Positions 5,261-9,771 of a DNA stretch of 9,771 bases are shown here, piece by piece. Under the pieces are notes generated by a model. The model did not search any database. It was not told where the DNA came from and was given only the letters and a program-made list of their open reading frames with translations. The position numbers and the translations under genes are program-made. The DNA is taken from NCBI GenBank assembly GCA_003223695.1, contig QHVY01000108.1, forward strand, positions 1-9,771, in the 5' to 3' direction. Position 1 is the stretch's first letter. Each line of letters begins with the position of its first letter. Source of the DNA: Acidobacteriota bacterium. Lineage in GTDB: Bacteria; Acidobacteriota; Thermoanaerobaculia; Gp7-AA8.

Positions 5261-7134
5261 CATGGAAGGCCGGCCTCGTCCTGCCACATCGCGCGTGACC
5301 AGCCGCGAATCTGAATCACCGTGAGGTCGACATCGATGTGCCGCTCCTCGCGAAACATTTGCGCGAGCTCGCCGACACTCATGCCGTGGCGAACGACGAT
5401 CGGATGCCAGCCGACGAAATCCTCTTCCCCTTTCAGTATCGGACCTTCGACGGCAACGCCGCCGATGGGATCGACGCGATCGAGAACGATGAACTTTTTC
5501 TTCGCCTCCGCCGCCGCTTCCATCGCCAGTTGCATCGTCGCGGGGTAGGTATAGAAGCGCGTGCCGATGTCCTGAATGTCGAAAACCAGAGCATCGATGT
5601 TCGCCAGCTGCTCCGGCTTCGGCTTTCTCGATTCGCCGTAAAGGCTGAAGATCGGCAGCCCGCTAACCGGATCCGTCGTATCCGCGACGTTCGCATCGAG
5701 CACTCCGCGAATCCCATGCTCGGGGCTGAAGAGCGAGACGAGCGTCACGCCCGGAGCGCTGCGCAATAGATCAATGGTCGGATTGCCGGCGCGATCGATG
5801 CCGGTCTGATTCGTGATCAAGCCGATGCGCAATCCGCGCAACTGCTCGAATCTTCGTGCAATAAGAACGTCGATTCCGTTCAAAGCATCCGCTCCGCCGA
5901 GCGGCCATCGCACGCGGCTGAGAATCGGCGTCGTATAGCCGACGGCTCGCGCGGAGAGAGCGCCGAGGTCGTGCTGGAGGGCGACGACGTTGCCTTTGCC
6001 ATTCGGATGGACGCGATTGGAGAGAAAGATGTAGAACGTTTTCGACGGCGGATCGATCCAGAAGAATCCGCCTGTGAATCCCGTGTGGCCGTACGATCCG
6101 ATCGGAAACATCTCGCCGCGCGGCTTGGCGTATCCCGAGTCGATGTCGAAACCGCCCGCCCGTTTCACGGCAACGTTTGCCGGGGATTGCACACTGGTCA
6201 ACATATTGACTATTGCCGGCCTGAAGATCGGAGAGCCGCCGCGCAGCAGCATCCGGCAGTACTTCGCCAGATCGTGAACGGTGATGAAGAGTCCCGCGTG
6301 GCCCGCCACCCCGCCCATCCGCCGCGCGGTGGGATCGTGAACCACGCCGCGGAGCATGATCTGTGGAGCGGCGGCCTTTAGGCCGCCGTCGGCGGGCTGA
6401 AGCCCGCCGCTCCACTCTGTTGGTGCGATGCGGGTGGAGGCGGGCGGATTAAATCCCGTGTCCTTCATCCCCAGCGGCTCGAAAATTTCTTTTTTGCAGA
6501 ACACATCGAGCGGCTCGCCCGAAACGCGATGCACGATTTCGCCGAGGAGCTCGAAGTTGATGTCGCTGTAGCGGAAGACATAGCCGGGTTTGTTGACCGG
6601 CTCCTCTTTCATGATGAGCTGCATCGCCGTGTCGTAGCCGCTCCACGGCTCCTTCAGATCGAGATCCGGCCGCAGACCTGACGTATGCGTCAGCAGATGA
6701 CGAATCGTGATGTCGAGATTGGGAAACTCGGGAATGAATTTCTGAACCGGATCGTCGAGACTGATTTTTCCGCGCTGAATGAGCAGCCAGATGGCCGGTG
6801 TCGTGGCGACGACTTTCGTGATTGACGCCGCGTCGAAGATCGTGTCGATCGTCATCGGCTCGATGTTCGGCACGAGCGCGCGATTGCCGTACGCCTTCTC
6901 GTAAATTTTCGTGTTTTGTGGAGGACAGCCGCCCTCGGCTGTCCGGACAGCGGAGGGCCGCTGTCCTCCACATTGCTCGAGGTGGTAAACGCCGCCCGGT
7001 GTCTTGCGATCAGCGATCGCCTGCTCGATGCGCGCGTCGATCTGCCGAAGAATGTCGCGATCGAATGACGGAACGGGTACAGACGAGCTACATGCGAGAA
7101 CCAACGTGATCGCCGACACGGTCAAAGGACGCAT
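4861..7134 (-). CDS. Fused AmiE-like serine hydrolase / NamZ (DUF1343) exo-muramidase lipoprotein, frameshifted near the 3' end
   Basis: Numbering is from ATG 7134. The N-terminus 'MRPLTVSAITLVLAC' is a lipoprotein signal with Cys15 in the lipobox. Residues about 28-400 form a class-C beta-lactamase-like serine hydrolase, with the nucleophile motif SITK (104-107), YSD (189-191) and HTG (350-352) in place of KTG. From about 420 a NamZ/DUF1343 domain follows: 'GLITNQTG', 'FSPEHG' (469-474), 'DIQDIGTRFYTY' (519-530), 'LDRVDP'. In Bacillus subtilis the separate proteins AmiE (beta-lactamase fold amidase) and NamZ (exo-N-acetylmuramidase) degrade peptidoglycan fragments. A fusion implies both steps in one envelope protein. 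Residues 55-73 and 240-258 are encoded by palindromic elements D and C. After residue ~623 ('DEAGLP') the frame is wrong and the remaining ~134 residues are Arg-rich nonsense. The true end is in the next frame, at 4839. The frame is open upstream to 7329, but that overlaps the divergent gene and has no signal peptide. Confidence 0.85.
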   Translation of the reverse strand: MRPLTVSAITLVLACSSSVPVPSFDRDILRQIDARIEQAIADRKTPGGVYHLEQCGGQRPSAVRTAEGGCPPQNTKIYEKAYGNRALVPNIEPMTIDTIFDAASITKVVATTPAIWLLIQRGKISLDDPVQKFIPEFPNLDITIRHLLTHTSGLRPDLDLKEPWSGYDTAMQLIMKEEPVNKPGYVFRYSDINFELLGEIVHRVSGEPLDVFCKKEIFEPLGMKDTGFNPPASTRIAPTEWSGGLQPADGGLKAAAPQIMLRGVVHDPTARRMGGVAGHAGLFITVHDLAKYCRMLLRGGSPIFRPAIVNMLTSVQSPANVAVKRAGGFDIDSGYAKPRGEMFPIGSYGHTGFTGGFFWIDPPSKTFYIFLSNRVHPNGKGNVVALQHDLGALSARAVGYTTPILSRVRWPLGGADALNGIDVLIARRFEQLRGLRIGLITNQTGIDRAGNPTIDLLRSAPGVTLVSLFSPEHGIRGVLDANVADTTDPVSGLPIFSLYGESRKPKPEQLANIDALVFDIQDIGTRFYTYPATMQLAMEAAAEAKKKFIVLDRVDPIGGVAVEGPILKGEEDFVGWHPIVVRHGMSVGELAQMFREERHIDVDLTVIQIRGWSRAMWQDEAGLPCGHWVDGERDFSWTRNADAVRSHRRTVHRRQCARHRTAAATRRDVHSDPLHARCEHLRWKRVWRRTNGDHRSESASPRSDRRCDRDGASPALLERFRPRQDAAAGSRSSDDGSNPQRHPSRLVSGRSGIQFEA
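6363..6415. repeat. Two-hairpin palindromic element C, in frame in the serine hydrolase domain
   Basis: This is a 53-base element with perfect 12-bp outer ends, GTGGAGCGGCGG (6363-6374) and CCGCCGCTCCAC (6404-6415). It contains hairpin GCGGCCT/AGGCCGC (6371-6377 with 6380-6386) and hairpin GGCGGGCT/AGCCCGCC (6391-6398 with 6401-6408). On the coding strand it is read as about 18 residues ('WSGGLQPADGGLKAAAPQ', 241-258) between 'RIAPTE' and 'MLRGVVHDPTA'. Homologues, as I remember them, have a short loop there. The outer and inner pairings compete, so it can form either one long stem or two hairpins. Confidence 0.85.
6917..6972. repeat. Two-hairpin palindromic element D, in frame in the serine hydrolase domain
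   Basis: This is a 56-base element with perfect 13-bp outer ends, TGTGGAGGACAGC (6917-6929) and GCTGTCCTCCACA (6960-6972). Two back-to-back 9-bp hairpins lie inside: GGACAGCCG/CGGCTGTCC (6923-6931 with 6936-6944) and GGACAGCGG/CCGCTGTCC (6945-6953 with 6958-6966), each with a 4-base loop. It encodes residues 55-73 ('CGGQRPSAVRTAEGGCPPQ') between two adjoining beta strands, 'GGVYHLEQ' and 'NTKIYEKAYG'. It shares the terminal GTGGAG/CTCCAC with element C. Confidence 0.87.
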
Positions 7135-7142
7135 AAGAGCTG

Positions 7143-7171
7143 AGTGTAGAATGCGGAGCTGGTCTCTCCAA
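7143..7171 (-). promoter_or_regulatory. Candidate promoter of the AmiE-NamZ fusion gene
   Basis: Reading leftward, TTGGAG (7166-7171) and TACACT (7143-7148) are 17 bases apart, a sigma70-like arrangement. The -10 ends 8 bases before ATG 7134, so the transcript would be leaderless or nearly so, which fits the lack of a Shine-Dalgarno sequence. The match is modest. On the plus strand TAGAAT (7147-7152) overlaps it and could be the -10 for the divergent NHL gene at 7174. Confidence 0.3.
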
Positions 7172-7173
7172 CA

Positions 7174-7920
7174 ATGTTCAGAAGTCTTCGAGCGAGCGTC
7201 TGTCTTTTCCTCGTCGCCTTCGGTGCACAGGGTCAATCGATCCGCACCGTTGCTGGAGGCGGCACGCTCGACGGGCAACTGGTGTCGAACATTCCGATCA
7301 ACGGACCGCAAGGAATGGCATTCGATCACGCCGGAAACCTCTACCTGGCGTCACGTTATGACGGCCAGGTAATTAAGGTCGATGCGACATCCCGAGTGGT
7401 GAAGGTCGTTGCCGGAAACGGCGCTGCCGGTTTCACAGGCGATGGCGGCGCGGCGACCAGCGCGACGCTTCGCCAGCCGGCCGGTCTCGCTCTCGACGCA
7501 AATGACAATCTGTATATCGCCGACGTGCTCAACAATCGCGTCCGCCGCGTCGACGCGAAGAGCGGAATCATCACGACCTACGCGGGCGGCGGGACTCCGG
7601 CGAGCGGAATCGGCGACGGCGGTGCGGCGACATCGGCGGCGCTCTCCGACCCGTGGGGTCTTCGGATCGACCGCGGATTTCTGTACATCACTGAGCAGGC
7701 TTACAACGCCCATCGTGTGCGGCGCGTGAACATGACCAGCGGCATGATCGACACGATCGCCGGCACGACCGACGGCAGCCTTGGCGGTTTCTCAGGCGAC
7801 AACGGGCCGGCGAAGGATGCGCGGCTCGACACGCCGTACGACATCGAGGCCGACAGCGCAGGAAACCTTTATGTTCGGCATCATCACAACGTACGCGGGC
7901 GGCGGCGCGAAGGGGAATGA
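7174..7920 (+). CDS. Secreted NHL-repeat beta-propeller protein, N-terminal part ending at a frame break
   Basis: The protein starts 'MFRSLRASVCLFLVAFGAQGQ', a Sec signal peptide probably cleaved around residues 20-22. Units of about 50-60 residues follow, each with the NHL pattern: a 'tVAGnG..GfsGDGG.At.A.L..P' loop, 'GLALD..gNLYIAD', then 'NNRVRRVD'. Three complete units and half of a fourth are in this frame. After 'DSAGNLYV' (about 7875) the frame reads Arg/His-rich nonsense to TGA at 7918-7920. The proper continuation, 'GIITTYAGGG', is one frame over. The 'ADxxNNRVRRVDxxS' segment expected in between is absent. NHL propellers are protein- or ligand-binding scaffolds; no enzyme active site is visible. 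The ATG at 7174 has only a distant GGAG (7155-7158) upstream. Confidence 0.85.
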   Translation: MFRSLRASVCLFLVAFGAQGQSIRTVAGGGTLDGQLVSNIPINGPQGMAFDHAGNLYLASRYDGQVIKVDATSRVVKVVAGNGAAGFTGDGGAATSATLRQPAGLALDANDNLYIADVLNNRVRRVDAKSGIITTYAGGGTPASGIGDGGAATSAALSDPWGLRIDRGFLYITEQAYNAHRVRRVNMTSGMIDTIAGTTDGSLGGFSGDNGPAKDARLDTPYDIEADSAGNLYVRHHHNVRGRRREGE

Positions 7921-9771
7921 CGCTGATGGCGTGCCGGCAACCGATGCGGATCTCAACGTTCCGACGGTTCTGTCGTTCGATCGCGATGGCAATCTTCTGA
8001 TTGCCGCGTATCCGAAGATCCGCCGTGTCGACAAAACGACGCACGTCATCACGACGATCATCAGCAACGCAGGGCTCTTGTATGGAATGGCTACTGCGTC
8101 CGACGGCACGCTCTTTTACTCGGATGAGCAGGTACTCATGCTCGCTCCCGGCGCGACCGATCAGGTGATCTTCGGCGGAAACGGGAGTTACGTCGGTGAT
8201 GGACTCTCCGCGAGAGCGGCGATCCTGCACTCTCCGCAAGGACTCGCTCTCGACAAAGCCGGCAACCTCTACATCGCCGACTCCACGGGTAACATCGTCC
8301 GGCGCGTCTCGGCTGCCGATGGGACGATCACAACGATCGCCGGCATGGTCGGGCGCGCATACGGCAGTGGTCAGGACGGGATCGATGCGACGCAGGCCGC
8401 CATCGGATTTCCTGAGGACCTGACGTTTGACGCGGCCGGAAATCTGTACATCGCCGATCCGCTGAACGACGTAGTCTGGCGCGTCGACTCCGCCGGCAAG
8501 ATCAGCGCGTACGCCGGTGGAGGATCGCCTGCCGATGGGTTCGGCGATAACGGACCGGCGACCGCGTCGCACGTCGTTCCGTGGGGAGTCGCATTTGACG
8601 CCATCGGAAATCTCTATATCGCCGACACCGATACGTATGCCGCTCCTCCGCACGCGCGAATCCGCAAAGTCGACGCGACGACGAAGGTCATCACAACGTT
8701 TGCCGGAAGCGACAAGGTTGGATTCGCGGGCGATAACGGCCCGGCAGCCGCGGCTCAGTTGAGCGCTCCGTTCGGCGTGGTTGTCGATAACGATGGCAAC
8801 GTACTCGTCACCGAAGATGGCAACGGCACCATCCGTCGCATCGATCGCGCAGGAATCATCACCACCATTGCCGGCGATCCGAGCCGCAACGAAGGCACTC
8901 CGCTCGGTGACGAAGGTGCAGCCACGGCGGCGCGCCTAACGCCGCTGCACATAGCGATCAATCGCAAGACAGGCGATCTCATCTTCTCCGACCACAGCAG
9001 CCATCGCGTTCGTCGCATCGACGCGCAAGGTGTGATTCACACCGTCGCCGGCTCGGACAACTTTTACTACGAAGGAGGATTTTCCGGCGACAACGGCCCG
9101 GCGACCGAGGCGAAACTGAGCTTCGATTACGGCGACGCTTCCGGAATCGCGGTGAGCCCCGCAGGCGATGTCTATGTTTCCGACTCGCAGAACAATCGCG
9201 TCCGCGCGGTGTTCGCGTGTGTTTCCGTCACCGCGCCGGCGCTCACCGCGCCGACGAACGCCTCTACGACGCCGACTCTGACGTGGAGCTCCGTGCCGGG
9301 CGCGTTTCGTTATGACGTACGCGTCGACACCGTCTCGCTGCCTGCGCGTGTGATCGCCTCCGATCTGACCGAAACGACGTTCACGCCCTCGAATCTCGCC
9401 CCGGGCACCAAGTACTTCTGGACCGTGACGGCGAAGGGCGACACGTTCTGCCCGACCGCCTCGACGGCCACATCAGCTATAGTAACCTTTACTACAGCTG
9501 CAGGATGCGGCGTGGGAGCATTCGATCTCACAGCTCCCGCCGACGGCGCCACGTCCGCTTCCCAACTGTCGTGGCAGCCGGCCCCCGGCGCCGGCACCTA
9601 CGACCTCTACCTCGGCACCACCACCCCGCCGCCCTTGTTCGAAAGTGGGATCACGGCGACGACGCACTCAGTGCCGAACATTCCCGGCCGCGTGTTCTGG
9701 TTCGTCGTTGCACACGCCGCGTGCGATGCGACGAAGACGTCGACGAGCCCGGTGCGCTCGTACACCGCGTC
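7871..9771 (+). CDS. NHL-repeat and fibronectin type III protein, continuation in a shifted frame, 3' partial
   Basis: This frame stays open from before 7871 to the window end and carries the rest of the propeller protein. Eight further NHL-like units run to about 9215, for example 'PQGLALDKAGNLYIAD', 'PEDLTFDAAGNLYIAD' and 'ASGIAVSPAGDVYVSD'. Two fibronectin type III-like domains follow: about 9221-9500 ('PTLTWSSVPGAFRYDVRVD', 'GTKYFWTVTAKG') and about 9506 to the end ('QLSWQPAPGAGTYDLYLG', 'FWFVVAHAACD'). With the upstream half this makes one secreted, probably surface-associated, modular protein. If the frame break is real, this half would lack a signal peptide. ATG 7871 has AGGA seven bases upstream (7860-7863), so internal initiation is conceivable, with a 50-base overlap of the upstream ORF. 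The gene runs off the window. Confidence 0.85.
   Translation, partial: MFGIITTYAGGGAKGNDADGVPATDADLNVPTVLSFDRDGNLLIAAYPKIRRVDKTTHVITTIISNAGLLYGMATASDGTLFYSDEQVLMLAPGATDQVIFGGNGSYVGDGLSARAAILHSPQGLALDKAGNLYIADSTGNIVRRVSAADGTITTIAGMVGRAYGSGQDGIDATQAAIGFPEDLTFDAAGNLYIADPLNDVVWRVDSAGKISAYAGGGSPADGFGDNGPATASHVVPWGVAFDAIGNLYIADTDTYAAPPHARIRKVDATTKVITTFAGSDKVGFAGDNGPAAAAQLSAPFGVVVDNDGNVLVTEDGNGTIRRIDRAGIITTIAGDPSRNEGTPLGDEGAATAARLTPLHIAINRKTGDLIFSDHSSHRVRRIDAQGVIHTVAGSDNFYYEGGFSGDNGPATEAKLSFDYGDASGIAVSPAGDVYVSDSQNNRVRAVFACVSVTAPALTAPTNASTTPTLTWSSVPGAFRYDVRVDTVSLPARVIASDLTETTFTPSNLAPGTKYFWTVTAKGDTFCPTASTATSAIVTFTTAAGCGVGAFDLTAPADGATSASQLSWQPAPGAGTYDLYLGTTTPPPLFESGITATTHSVPNIPGRVFWFVVAHAACDATKTSTSPVRSYTA

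Noticed and set aside
3244..6972. CRISPR array from the repeated palindromes
   Set aside because: There are only four copies at irregular distances of 1-1.6 kb, with divergent stems and genes between them. There are no regular spacers.
7135..7329. N-terminal 65-codon extension of the AmiE-NamZ fusion gene to 7329
   Set aside because: It would overlap the divergent NHL gene start and hide the lipoprotein signal. The lipobox directly after ATG 7134 supports the shorter start.
7688..8653. 321-codon minus-strand ORF antisense to the NHL gene
   Set aside because: It is periodic Arg/Asp/Val-rich text mirroring the NHL repeats on the other strand, with no recognisable motif.

Overview
The window is a GC-rich bacterial chromosomal segment. 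It most resembles Acidobacteriota or a related soil lineage. The main reasons are a transmembrane Ser/Thr kinase fused to a TolB/FlgO-like domain and TPRs, a secreted NHL-propeller/FN3 protein, and many short palindromic repeats. This placement is inference; no rRNA or marker gene is present. No tRNA, CRISPR array, transposase or phage gene was seen.

Layout. The 3' end of an MmcQ/YjbR-family gene (+, to 295) meets a leftward cluster transcribed from about 2393: a DUF6159-like multi-pass membrane protein, a lipoprotein six bases downstream, and then a small two-helix membrane protein. A 43-bp divergent gap separates this cluster from a 789-codon membrane kinase (+, 2437-4806). The kinase converges on a leftward lipoprotein gene (7134 to 4839) that fuses a class-C beta-lactamase-like (AmiE-like) serine hydrolase to a NamZ/DUF1343 exo-muramidase domain. 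A 39-bp divergent gap then leads to a large secreted NHL-repeat protein with C-terminal FN3 domains (+, 7174 to beyond the window end).

Two features stand out. First, four 50-56 bp elements (3244-3294, 4770-4819, 6363-6415, 6917-6972) share one architecture: paired outer ends enclosing two tandem GC-rich hairpins. All touch coding sequence. Three are read through in frame as about 17-19 extra residues at linkers or loops, and the fourth supplies the kinase's last residues and its stop codon. They resemble REP-like or Rickettsia-palindromic-element-like ORF-embedded repeats. Second, the NamZ domain and the NHL protein each change reading frame at a point where roughly 45-50 bases of conserved sequence seem to be missing. 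Either both genes are disrupted or the assembly is faulty there.

Functionally, the fused hydrolase would act on peptidoglycan fragments at the envelope. The kinase would be a membrane signalling receptor with an extracytoplasmic TolB/TPR sensor part. The NHL/FN3 protein would be a secreted or surface interaction protein. Nothing in the sequence directly ties them into one pathway.
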